Below, one piece after another: positions 1-9,820 of a stretch of DNA of 64,000 nucleotides. Source of the DNA: Ophioderma brevispina (taxonomy: Eukaryota; Echinodermata; Ophiuroidea; Amphilepidida; Ophiodermatidae); contig JAMKCH010005450.1 of the NCBI GenBank assembly GCA_023653785.1, positions 103,465 through 167,464 of the forward strand, given 5' to 3'. The position numbers and the translations under genes are program-made. The stretch's first letter is position 1. Every line of letters starts with the position of its first letter. The notes under the pieces are model-generated. The model was not told the origin of the DNA. It saw only the letters and a list, made by a program, of their open reading frames with translations, and did not search any database.

Positions 1-689
1 GAAAATAAACAGCTCTCACTGAAATAGTTACTATAATTAAACATTTACTAAACTAATTAATTAATAACCGTGATGAAAAAGTGAAACACAGGAGCTAAAA
101 ATATATTGAAGAGTTTAACACACACACGCGCGAACAAAAAAATGAACGAATCAGACCAAGTTGATCGACAATCAAGCGAACCCTGTCCGAGTGTTTTAAT
201 ACTTGTTCTATAGATACCACACAATAAAAAATCATTCGTACCTGATGATAATAGGCACATGGTAACATTCGCAAACGTGTCTCAGACTTTTGCACCCAGA
301 GAGAGCCCAATTTTAATCCCAATCAATGAATGGAATGACCTTTAAATCGGCTTAGTTTCTGTTAACGTAAGATTGTCGTAGGTTTACTGGTAGAAATGTA
401 CTTACGACCATCTTAAGTACACTGTTCAGGAACGCTACTACCATGGTCGTAACCAAAATCTTAAGCCATGCGTAAGATGAACTTTACGTTCATAGTTTCG
501 GGAACGGACCCCTGGTACCTAATCCGGCCTAAGTACACTATCAGACACAAAAATGCAAAATAGCATTTCTGGAATGGTAGCTATAACCAGGTAGAGTATA
601 AAGGGGTCAACAATTTTTGAAATGATCCAATCATGTTGAAAAGCCCAACATGTTGTTCATCGGATCATAGGGTTTGCAATATCTGTAAT
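1..689. other. Unique left flank, no gene seen
   Basis: AT-rich sequence with no partner in the 30-kb duplicated unit. Open frames are short and show no recognisable domain. A small imperfect inverted repeat (TAAGATTGTCGTA near 368-380 and its near complement near 404-417) lies in a stretch rich in CTTACG/TTAAG words (about 360-540), which looks like an old interspersed repeat. Nothing else is supportable. Confidence 0.5.
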
Positions 690-1890
690 ACTTACTGTAA
701 TACAGGTTTTCCCAGTTAATTTCGCATTTGTGCAATTGATTTTGATAAAACAGACAACTGGAATTCGTCCCGGAAAATCTGAAGCGCTGAAAGCCCAAAC
801 CAATTTGATTATTCTGTAACTGATATTCACTTTTGTGTCACTATATTCCAACTTTGTGTCATTGGTTTTCGTCCAATTGCTCGTCGAATTCGTCCGTCAA
901 TATCAAGACCAGCTTATTAAAAAAGAAAATTCGTCGTTTTTCATTGATATTCATTATTGTTTCCTTCAATTTAGTTTTTGTGCCCGTGTCTTGTTTTAGG
1001 TATGTGTGTGTTTGTGTGTGTGTGTGTGTGTGTGCGCGCGCGCGAGAGTGTGTGTGTGTCCATGTGTGTGTCCAATGTATCTTCAAAACCTGCTAATTTC
1101 TGCCCGTGTCTTGTTTTAGGTTTTAGTCTTTTCGCCTGAAAAACAAAATATTAATCCGTGTGTTAAATAAGGAGATATCATTCTCAATTCGATAAGAAAT
1201 ATGTATGTTTATCTCTCTTTAAACTTGATTTTTACGATTTTTGACTATTTCGGCTTTATCCGTTAATCAATGGCGGGCTTCAACAATCCCCTTCATAAAT
1301 ATACCCTACCCCTTATACCCACACCCACATAGATATGTTTCTTCAAATATGCATGGTGCAGCCCCACCCGCACCACTTCCTTGGACGGCGGTTATTTTTT
1401 GCAGTCATTATTAATTATATATGTGGTCTGGCAGGTGGGTACTGATCATGAAATAAACACGTTATTCCACCCGACGAATATGGAAGACAAGATTCTTAAA
1501 ATTATAAATTATAAAAGATCAATTATAAAAGATGAAATCGCTCTTACTATTCAGTAGTCATCGCCAGGCGGGGCGAATTTGTCAACGCATTTGACGAATA
1601 TCAATGACACAAAGTTGAAATATAATGACACAAAAAGTGAACATTAGTTACAGAATAATAAAGTTGGTTTTGTGTTTCTCGCGATTCACATTTTCAGGAC
1701 GATTTCCAATGTTCCTTTTTATTAAAATAAATTACACAAAGTTGAAATATAATGACACAAAAATCGAACATTAGTTACAGAATAATAAAATTGGTTTTGT
1801 GTTTCTCGCGATTCACATTTTCAGGACTATTTTCCAAGTCTTTTTATTAAAATCAATTACCACCAGTTGAAATAACTGGGAAATCGATAG
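690..1890. repeat. Long inverted repeat pair around a GT microsatellite
   Basis: The segment at about 690-895 is the reverse complement, with scattered differences, of the segment at about 1565-1890. Shared words include TTATTCTGTAACT and CAACTTTGTGTCATT, and both arms continue to an AACTGGGAAA motif at their outer ends. The right arm itself is a tandem pair with a period of about 127 bp (AAAGTTGAAATATAATGACA at 1611 and again at 1738). The 670 bp between the arms holds the GT microsatellite and a 20-bp direct repeat. The layout suits a TIR or foldback transposon of about 1.2 kb, but I see no transposase and no clear target duplication. Confidence 0.55.
1001..1075 (+). repeat. (GT)n/(GC)n microsatellite inside a 20-bp direct repeat
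   Basis: An alternating purine-pyrimidine run of GT repeats with a short GC block. The 20-bp word TGCCCGTGTCTTGTTTTAGG occurs at 981-1000 and again, identical, at 1101-1120, exactly 120 bp apart and bracketing the microsatellite. This suggests a slippage-type local duplication. Confidence 0.85.
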
Positions 1891-2897
1891 TTACCGTGAT
1901 ATGTGGCAAAAACATGTTAAAGGTATAGAATACAATGGACGTGGACTTGTTTGCCCGCCGCAGCCCCCAGCGCCCATCACGATGAGAGCACGCCCGGCCA
2001 ACCCGCCCCCCCCCTCGGAACGTGCCCAAAATCAGACTCCCCGGTTCCCCCACTTCCCTTTGCGATCCCCGAGAAAACAGTTGTTAACCAAACATTTATC
2101 TTAGTCGAAACTATTCATTATCAGTCAGAAGAAAGCGTAACAAGTACTTGATACGTACAAGTACGTACATACGTCAAATTTTTTAAAGAAATACATTAGG
2201 TTTTAACATTTCACCCGGGACAGTTTATTTTGACAGTTCTGAAGTTGTAATCTTCACTACATAGAGTTGTAAAGCTTATTAACAAAATGTATGAGCGGAT
2301 TTTTGATATCTTTTTTCAAATAAAAGATATTAATTAATTAAGAAAAATTGATATGACGTCATCAGTGACATTTTTTCAATAATTAAATTTCGACACATGA
2401 AATCAAAATTTTGACACATAGAATTTGTTTATAATGGCGTTTGGCATCAGTTCTTAAATTTTTTTATCCTTTCTCATCTCAAAACTGAGAATCCCGAGAG
2501 GATTTTTTAAAAATTCTTTTGTATTTCTTTATAATTTGGTGACGTATGTATGTACGCTATCATCTGCACTGATTATATTAATCCTCTTTGCTCTATTAAT
2601 AATTTGCATCACTTTTATCCAAATTAAAGCAACCGTAAAATTTCGATCCCTGTACAACTGAAATTGTCCCTTTTTGTCTATTTCTGCCCCTAGGCCACAG
2701 ATTATACAAACTATAGCCTTTTTGGAATTACTATGGTCAGACCATTATGTTATACTTTTCAACACGTTTGAAGCAATTTAAACATTTCGCACCAGGCTTT
2801 CATTCTTTAAAATGCCATAGCTGTAGAACCGAATTCCGATTTTTGTCAAACAAAACGTATTTGAATGCTGAAATTGCCCTCTATTTATACCTTCTTA

Positions 2898-2899
<2 letters not shown>
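1891..2899. other. No gene seen; short GC-rich island in AT-rich DNA
   Basis: A GC-rich, C-tract-containing stretch at about 1950-2080 is open in two frames, but its proline- and arginine-rich translation is what such base composition gives by chance. The rest (2110-2890) is AT-rich with CGTACGTA-type short repeats near 2150-2175 and no credible coding region. Confidence 0.4.
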
Positions 2900-2901
<2 letters not shown>

Positions 2902-2933
<32 letters not shown>

Positions 2934-3115
2934 ATTTATATATCGCCTTTTACACAAGTAGGCAAAGCGCTGTTGCCAATTATTATTACGCTGCCGTGAA
3001 CCGGTAGTCACCAGGCGGTCGGGTTTTGAAGCCGTCCCTTACCGTACGCAGCAGCCACTGGAACCAAGTTCGTCTTCATGGACGGCAATGCAGCACGGTA
3101 ACGTGTTCAAGTAAC
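2902..3115 (-). mobile_element. SINE-like repeat with (TAA)n tract
   Basis: A (TAA/ATA)n run at 2902-2930 is followed by GAGATTTATATATCGCCTTT and AGGCAAAGCGCTGTTGCC. Read on the minus strand this gives an AGCGCTTTGCC...GGCGATATATAAAT...(ATT)n ending. That resembles the 3' tails of SINEs that borrow L2/CR1-type LINE ends in many aquatic animals. The body reaches about 3115. I cannot show a convincing A/B-box promoter, so it may instead be only a LINE 3' end. Confidence 0.5.
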
Positions 3116-3600
3116 CAACTAGTATCGGGATAGCAACAATACATTTTAATGGGTTTTATTTTTGGGATACCCTATACATGAAGTCGAACAAGAACAAATA
3201 TAATTAAAACAAAAAGAATGAAAGACGAGTGTGACATTAAAACAAATGAAAATAGAACTATTATCATAGTTTATTACTATAGTTATTGCTATAATTGAAG
3301 GTGCTTGTTGTACTTCACAAACATAAAATGTCACAGTCACGATTATGACTGAGCCCTTGTGTAATGATAGTGAACAAGTTAAAAAAAGATGGCATCAGAG
3401 GCCATCCACCCTGAAATCCCCATGATGAACCATTAGTATTGCATGAGTGATCTATCATGAATCTTGACGCGTAGACCCTTGAATATGTCACGCAAATTCT
3501 TCACTTCTATTATAGGGGTTCAGTTATATAAGTAGTTGTTATTTTTGTTTGTTTTCTTTCCTTGTTTTTAAAGAAAGAAGTTTTTTTTAATGAAAAGAGA
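3116..3600. other. Unique DNA up to the start of duplicated copy A
   Basis: No recognisable gene. The sequence becomes alignable with copy B at the words TTTAGAGATCAATTGTGAAT near 3605 (B near 34434). Upstream of that point the two contexts are unrelated. Confidence 0.5.
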
Positions 3601-5083
3601 ACATTTTAGAGATCAATTGTGAATAAATGATTTGTGTACATATAGTTTTTATTTTATTTTGTATTTTGTTTTTTTATTGGTTAAGGCCACTAGCAGTAAT
3701 TTTCTTCAAAATTAAGACAAACACCGCCCTTAATTCGTTCTTTTGGCATTGTGTTATTGGAAAATTGCTCTAGAAGAGTCCATGTAAATGACTAAGCTAA
3801 AAGTACCGTATTTGTTTTAAACACGAGCGATTCTTGTGAAAAAGTCGGGAAACTGCCTATTTCCGCCTTTTCTTATCGGTAACGGCACGCTAGGTTCCGA
3901 CGGTGTGTTTCTACTATAAGGATTAGGTGTAATGTAACTGTAATGCTAAAGCTAGAGTCTAGAGACCTAGGGTGTGGGTTTATGGTTACTGTTAGGTTTG
4001 CGGTGTATAGGTTAGGTTTAGCGTACTGTGTTCGTAGTAATACACTCTTTACGAAACACCACTACTCTTGAAACGTTTTTAAATTCGTGTGTTTTCACGC
4101 TGAAAGGTAAAAATGATAATCGGTTATGATGCAGTATTCCAATTAGTGCAAATCAGACATACACATTTGAAAATACGACTGGTTATGGCTTTAATGTTTG
4201 GGATAGAGTAACTCAGGTTGATCCGTTCAGGGTATGTGTCTTCAAACGTTATAGCGCCACCTCAAACGTCTGGAGAGGTTAACACGCTTGTATACATTGG
4301 CAAAACCACGATATAAATTCTGAGTCAATCACTACTGCTTAAGGCTTACAAGTTGCGGACGAATCGCATTTGGGCGTGATGTCAATTCGAAGTCGATCAC
4401 GTGAGCTGCTTAATTACATATGAGTACCTGGCGACATATTTAGCGCCGTATTCACGCACGATTCGTGAAAAAAGTATTCAGGTTTACACCCAGGTACAAA
4501 CGCCTCTCCTGCTACTTCTAAAGTGGTTTTGGAAATGGCTTCAAAAAGTGACCGAGGCAATCTTAAGACTAGGCTTGTTTGGACTCATTTTAAGGGTGCA
4601 TTACGCGATCTGAGCAATTTCATATCTGTTTACGATTCATTAAATAACATCGAGAAAACGTTATTTCCAAAATTTCAGCTGATTCTAATGGTCCGTTTTG
4701 ATGTATAGCCACTTGATCGTGCAGGGCGTAATGCAGAACTTACCGCCATGGAAATAGTGTAGGCTAATGGAAGAAATGTAGGCTAAGATTAATTAACCCT
4801 TGACCCTTACATTTTATTGGTCCTTATGATCCTGGGCGTGACCCGTCCTTAACAGGTCATGCCCCGGAAGTGACCTTTGACCTTGGGAACTGGAAACAGA
4901 GCTTAAATACAGTGATCTCAATATATATAGCTTCCACACCACGGTATATATGAAACGGCGCTAAACGCGGTCAGGTGGTTAATGAGCAAATGTCCATTTA
5001 CCGACAAAAAATATTTAAAAAATACGACTTTCCCCTGGAGTAGAATGAATCTCCACGCCAGATTACGCAGACATACCAGTGAT
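3601..5083. other. Duplicated non-coding DNA, no gene seen
   Basis: Aligns with B 34428-36811. B carries about 0.75 kb extra sequence near 35260-36000 and a T/G-homopolymer insertion near 34480-34560. Open frames here are shifted by indels between copies, so none is supported as coding. Confidence 0.45.
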
Positions 5084-5293
5084 TCATATCTCAAATGTAG
5101 AAAGAAGTATAGTTTCAAATATTAACGTATGAATACAGAGAGCTACAGAGAGTGCTGCACTGTAATACGAAACAAAGTTGCGACCCCATGTCCAATCTTC
5201 AAAGTAGAATGGATTGAAGTTACCTGGATCTTCGATCATTGTCAACCAAACCGCAAAAATGCAACTATGTATTTGGAATACACTGTATGCTAC
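5084..5293 (-). CDS. Putative terminal exon, hydrophobic protein (copy A)
   Basis: On the minus strand this frame of 69 codons plus TGA reads from a GTA codon next to the point where an insertion now lies, to the stop at 5084-5086. In copy B the exon is preceded by AAATAG, a possible 3' splice site. It contains a membrane-like stretch (VFQIHSCIFAVWLT), an acidic/aromatic loop (EDPGNFNPFYFEDWTWGRNF) and a second hydrophobic stretch (SYYSAALSVALCIHTLIF). The 210 bp match copy B with four substitutions and no indel, although the neighbouring DNA is indel-rich. Three of the four changes are replacements (S/T, M/I, S/G), so the conserved reading frame, not silent-site bias, is the evidence. I do not recognise the family. 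In copy A the upstream side was hit by the 5294-6455 insertion. Confidence 0.45.
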   Translation of the reverse strand, partial: VAYSVFQIHSCIFAVWLTMIEDPGNFNPFYFEDWTWGRNFVSYYSAALSVALCIHTLIFETILLSTFEI

Positions 5294-5662
5294 CTTTAAA
5301 GGCTGACTCAGAGATTTCCCGATGAGGGCGCACTCAATTTTCAAAAAAATCGCGTTTTTTGCATATACATAATGCTTATCCATATACTAATCACTGTGTG
5401 AAATAACTACGCTCAAATCGAAGTCCTTCATATAGAAAATCACAACTTTGTTCTTAAATTCCAGATCCAGAAATGTTATACACGGTATCCTATGGCACTG
5501 TAATACTGTTCATAGATGTTTACTGCATCAAAACGGAAAATCCGATTCATATCAAACTTTGGAATTAAACATTTTAGGTAACTATCTTTAGTTCTAGATG
5601 GCTATTTTTAATTACTACACAAAAAATATATATTTTGAAATCTCTGAGTCAGCCTTTAAAGG
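5294..5662. mobile_element. MITE with 26-bp TIRs (A only)
   Basis: The left end CTTTAAAGGCTGACTCAGAG (from about 5294) and the right end CTCTGAGTCAGCCTTTAAAG (ending about 5661) are inverted complements, extended by GAAATC on the inner side. The element is about 369 bp with no coding capacity. Copy B has uninterrupted sequence here (TGCTAC then CTATTTCTC at about 37016-37030), so the segment is an insertion in A. It abuts or shares its right end with the next element, starting at about 5655. TTTAAA at the ends would suit a TTAA-type target, but the duplication is ambiguous. Confidence 0.75.
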
Positions 5663-6446
5663 TCCATGGACATGCTTTAAACATACTTATAATACCACCA
5701 AAAATGGTTTCATTCATAGTATGTATTGGTATCAATGTAAGATCTGCATGAAGCAGTAATTGAGAAACCGTATATTTGATAAAAATTGGGCATAATATCA
5801 TGTGTTTTGGACAAGCTTTCAAAGGATATTAAAAAACAAAAGTGATTATCGCGCTGGCAGCGATGACCCGGAAGTGACCCCGAGTAACAAATACGCGATA
5901 CGCGTCATGATCGTCATCGTGGAACGGACGTGCGCGTGGCCCAGTTTTCTTGCATACGTACACAGTTGACTTCTCGCGGTATATGTGTAGTATGTGTTGT
6001 ATCATATGGCATAATTTTTCTTCATTTGGTGCCTTAAAAATTACGATAATAATGCGCTGTATTAGATTGTCGACGCCTGCACCAGCGGCGACCGTACCGA
6101 CAAGGAGAATCAGAACAGAATAGCTTTATTCAAGTTCCCAGACAAAGAAACCGACAAGGAGAGATATCTGGAGTGTGCGGTGCGGTTAGCTCACGTGTGA
6201 GTTTTGTTTACAACTTGTCACTCTGACGTCATTAACGGGGTCAAATCCAACTCCAGCATATTGATACGCGTTCGCGAAAACAGGAGAAGGCCCTGTCAGT
6301 TTTAGGTATATTTATCCTTAAAATTTAACACTTTCCCGATGTTCACTTTCAAAAAATCGGTGTTGCGATATGATCAGGATACTGTTGAGGTACGAAAATG
6401 TAAGTAATTAAGAAATGTCTACTCAGCCGTGTCCATGGACCTTTAA
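5655..6446. mobile_element. TIR element carrying a THAP-like exon (A only)
   Basis: The ends TTTAAAGGTCCATGGACATG (about 5656) and CCGTGTCCATGGACCTTTAA (about 6427-6446) are inverted complements. The whole 5294-6455 block is missing from copy B. Inside lies a THAP-like exon fragment (6066-6196). A THAP domain plus TIRs suggests a deletion derivative of a P-element-like or other THAP-encoding DNA transposon. The short length (about 790 bp) and the absence of any catalytic domain make it non-autonomous. Capture of a host THAP exon is an alternative. Confidence 0.6.
6066..6196 (+). pseudogene. THAP-domain exon fragment
   Basis: The plus-strand frame after a TAG at 6063 reads about 43 residues, including CTSGDRTDKENQNR and ALFKFPDKETDKERYL. 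A cysteine, then basic and polar residues, then the F-x-FP block followed by a W/Y-containing basic helix is the N-terminal THAP zinc-finger pattern. The later Cys/His ligands would be in following exons. The frame runs into GTGAGT at 6197-6202, a consensus 5' splice site. The domain is known as the DNA-binding part of P-element transposases and of THAP proteins. The exon start is not resolved and the remainder of the gene is absent, so this is a fragment. Confidence 0.6.
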
Positions 6447-6455
6447 CTGGGGTGA

Positions 6456-7966
6456 TATTTCTCATTTGACAACTGAATATACATCATAAGGAAAAAGTAA
6501 GCGCTTATATAAATACCTACGTAACGTAATTTAGGTAAACTGTATCCATTTTAACTCTCCAAACATTTGACACAAAAACACAAATCTGAAATGCATCAGT
6601 AGCCATCTCATCTATTTTTAGCGAAACCATCCTAGCATGACGTGTTGAATTTAGCCCATCGCACCTGCCAATCAATGAGCGCTACAAGTCGCACTACATT
6701 TCGTGTTATATGGTTACGTAAAACTAGACTAAGACACACCAATGGTGTTGGTGTCCCACATTATTGACTCCGTGACACAAAACAAGGTGTTGCCTTTCAA
6801 CGGACGTCTTATACGTCGATGGAAAAACAGCGAGATAAAGTTTGCGGTAAGAAGCAGGTTGCATATGATATAGTTCGAGTTTTACAGTAAATGCTACATT
6901 GAATGATTCAAAACAACCCATCAACTCCCTCTGTTTAAAAAAAAAACACGATCTATTCTGAAATCACTAGTGTAAACTCTGCCTACACATTTCATTTGTG
7001 GCTTCTAAATGACGGGTAGCTAAAAGCATCCATGAGGAGTCGATGACCTTTACATGCGACTGTTTCATTATTACCTCTGCTATGTACAAACAGTACAGTG
7101 GAAGCTTTGGCCTATCACGATCGTATGTGACATCTTAGGGATCAAAATCATCGGATTGTACAATCTAACACGCGAGTTCCAAGTTTGGCACCAATGCAAA
7201 CTGAATTTAGTGCAGGTTATATAGAACTTGCAAAAGTTATACATTAGTCTTTGAATATGGCGGTCTGATTTGATATTTTGACCAAAATAACATATGACTT
7301 TGAATCAATCGTTAAGGTTCGATTTTATTGGAAAAGGCACAAATCATGATACAAACTTAAAGACTCGAGTCAGAATGGGCGTGCCCGTGATACAATTGTC
7401 TCGGTGAAATCTTAAAAGGCTCACTCTAAATTTGACATTTTAGCATTTTTCGACAAGAAAGTGTCACTTCAAGGCTGCCATCCGCATCTGCCAACTCCGA
7501 CGGTGAAGGTCTTTTTTTCGCTTCTCCACTGTACATTACGCGGTGTTGTGATATCTTATTGACCTGATCCTGCCAGAATAAATCAATGCTGTGACCTTTT
7601 TAACGCCGTGACTGCTACAAATCAATTTTGGTCTTTACAATAAGATAACTTATCATTACAGATTGTATCGAATAGAACGTCCGTAGCTGATTGTTTTTGG
7701 CAATAGTAGCGTTTGGTTTAAAAGAATCAAGTTTGCCGATAGGTGACCAAATACAGATCAAAGGCGGAAGATTGACGGGGGTTGTATGAATTGTTTTCGT
7801 CTTTCGTTTCGATTCAATCGGAAGGAAGGTGATAGCACATATAACCCTTGGAATACATAATCTGCTGAAAATTGGTGAATTTAGCTTGACATGCCCAAAG
7901 TTGCCAGTTTGCCATAGGACTAAGTGTTATAAGTGAGCTAGTGGTGTTTAACGCATTGGATGTCCG
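6456..7966. other. Duplicated non-coding DNA with one 110-bp identical block
   Basis: Aligns with B 37023-39520, apart from the 959-bp insertion in B. The stretch 6721-6830 is identical to B 37276-37385. It is open on both strands; on the plus strand it starts a frame at ATGGTGTTGGTGTCC. Just downstream the copies differ by an indel, so coding status is uncertain. Position 7215-7227 (GGTTATATAGAAC) is the empty site for the B-only element 37766-38724. No other feature is seen. Confidence 0.45.
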
Positions 7967-8134
7967 GTGTGAAAGTAATCATAGTTCGGGCAGGTATCAT
8001 AGTCCGGGCTCCATAGACGACAACGGAATAAAGCGTGAAACTAATGTTGCGTGAAGAGTCAACTGATCGATTGCCCTATTGTTCACCATTGTTCCCGGAA
8101 CTGTGAGCCCGGAGGACTATATCTCCGCCCACAC
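7967..8134. mobile_element. MITE, first of a twin with swapped ends (A only)
   Basis: Left end GTGTGAAAGTAATCATAGTT followed by GCAGGTATCATAGTCC. The core contains CATAGACGACAACGGAATAA and TGCGTGAAGAGTCAACTGAT. Right end GGAGGACTATATCTCCGCCC then ACACC. The left and right ends do not pair with each other beyond the innermost GGGCTC/GAGCCC. The left end pairs instead with the right end of the second element at 8206-8392. Related degenerate copies lie at 25056-25190 and 52003-52176. No coding capacity. Confidence 0.75.
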
Positions 8135-8205
8135 CGGCAATCGCTGGGAAGTTATCCGTGTCCATTCTGGCAAACTGATAGCGTAGTTATATGTATTACA
8201 ATTAG

Positions 8206-8392
8206 GGTGTGAAAGGAGATATGGTCCGGCAGGAACCACAGTCCGGGCTCCATAGACGACAACGGAATAAAGCGTGAAACTAATGTTGCGTGGAGAGTCA
8301 ATTGAATCGAATTTACCCTATTTGTTCACCATTTTCTCCGGATGTGAGCCCGGAGGACTATGATACCTGCGGACAATTGATTACTTTCACAC
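8206..8392. mobile_element. MITE, second of a twin with swapped ends (A only)
   Basis: Left end GGTGTGAAAGGAGATATGGT followed by a nearly identical core in the same orientation as 7967-8134. Right end TATGATACCTGCGGACAATT then GATTACTTTCACAC. Its left end is the complement of the first element's right end, and its right end the complement of the first element's left end. The 70 bp between the two elements is native sequence, alignable with copy B near 39565-39635, so both elements were inserted after divergence of the copies. Confidence 0.75.
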
Positions 8393-9820
8393 GGGGAAGC
8401 AGGCGATCAACTGCATGGTGGATGACTTTTGAGGCGTCCCTACTCAAATAAAATTTGCTCCTGATAAGTGATATTCTACATCTTGACGATCAGGGGCTAT
8501 TCTATAAGCCAGCTTCGGGGCTAAGTTGGCTATGTGAATAATAGAAAGTGTTCATACTTTGAATGTTAGGTTCACAAATAGTAAAATGGTTCTCATGGAA
8601 ATTGTATGGCGCATGCTCTATGTCCACATTCAAGATCAATTGTGCTCATGACTTGTTCATTACGAAAGGCGTTCACAAAAATAGTGTAGAAAAAATTGGA
8701 TGGCCTGACCTCAAAATAATTGCAAAAGAAATAATTTTAGTCTTATTATACTAAGTCAATATCGCATAATACCTTAATTATTAAACGTTTATAAGAATCA
8801 AGACAAGGGAACATGTATTTTATTGGGAGCAATTTTTATACGAGTGTTAAAATAACATTAGGCTTAAATTGTGTTGAAAAGTATGTGCACACTTCTATCA
8901 TATCCCAACGATTAAAAAAATGGTTTTCCCTAAATGCGGTTTATAGTTAATTCTTATTCAGTGGGCGTGGTTTGTCATGTTAAAAAGAAATTTGATTTGG
9001 TAATTTAGATCAAAGCCTCCGCCCATCCATTACCGCGCAATAGATGTGGTGTAGTCGAATGTTTGACACATTGCTGCTGAAGTTCCTTGTTCCAAACTTG
9101 TTAAAGGTGGATTTCGTGATTCCAGCACCTTCCGTTTTATTCATGGTTTACTAGATATCCTTGCGAAAACTTTCGCAAGAACTTTTAGTTGATTCCGATC
9201 TCGCTGTTTTGTGTTATGCGCAATTGCTTAAGCGTTTCCCACGGTCCCATAAGCCACTGTGCTGTAATTTCTGTCCGTTTACGGACAGAAAATACAAAAT
9301 CGCGGATTTCTTACAGATTCGAACGAATTTGCACATAAAATTTGGCACACGTGGATTTACTAAGGCTAACGGTTCAGATGATATAAAAATCTCAACTTTT
9401 TTTTAGGTAAGTCGGGGGGGGACGAGGTTGTGGATCACGAAATGAACCTTTAACTAGTTAGTCAACAGAGATCCTTCGTTCTCTCATCTGCCTGAATCTG
9501 GAATATTCTTCCAGAATACATCCCGCATCTGGAAAAAGCGGGCCTGTTTCCAAAAGGAAGTAAATCGTTTTCTCCGCGCTAACCGATCTGCACTACCCTA
9601 TTGGACTGTTGTCGGTATTTAAAGCAATAATAGCATATCGTTTGAAGAGCACCCCAGTTGTCCTAACATTTTGTAATTGGTTACTAAGCTGTATCTGTAA
9701 TGGTTTACGCTGACCGCTGTACCCATGGATTTTTTCTTCAGATTTTTGTTGTAATTGTCTGACTTTTAAATGCGCTTCTTTTCATACCAAATAACCATGC
9801 CGTCAATGAGTTAATTAGTG
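8393..9820. other. Mostly A-specific DNA, no gene seen
   Basis: About 8400-8545 aligns with B 40085-40260. From there to about 10900 the two copies carry different sequence. A short perfect hairpin TTTCTGTCCGT-TT-ACGGACAGAAA sits at 9268-9291, and a related one lies in B at 39829-39850 with similar flanks (CTGTGCTGTAATTTCTGTC against CCGTGCTTTGAATTTCTGTC). An 81-codon plus-strand frame at 9161-9406 has no recognisable domain. Confidence 0.4.

Noticed and set aside
833..1096. Cys/Val-rich frame
   Set aside because: Created by the GT microsatellite.
1901..2151. Proline/arginine-rich frames as an exon
   Set aside because: Low-complexity composition of a short GC-rich stretch, open in several frames at once; no splice or domain support.
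3100..3340. tRNA-like promoter boxes in the SINE-like repeat
   Set aside because: GGTTCA-type words are present but no proper A/B-box spacing or cloverleaf could be built.
6724..6924. Coding exon in the 110-bp block identical between copies
   Set aside because: Open on both strands, and the frame breaks at an indel just beyond the identical block; identity alone does not prove coding.
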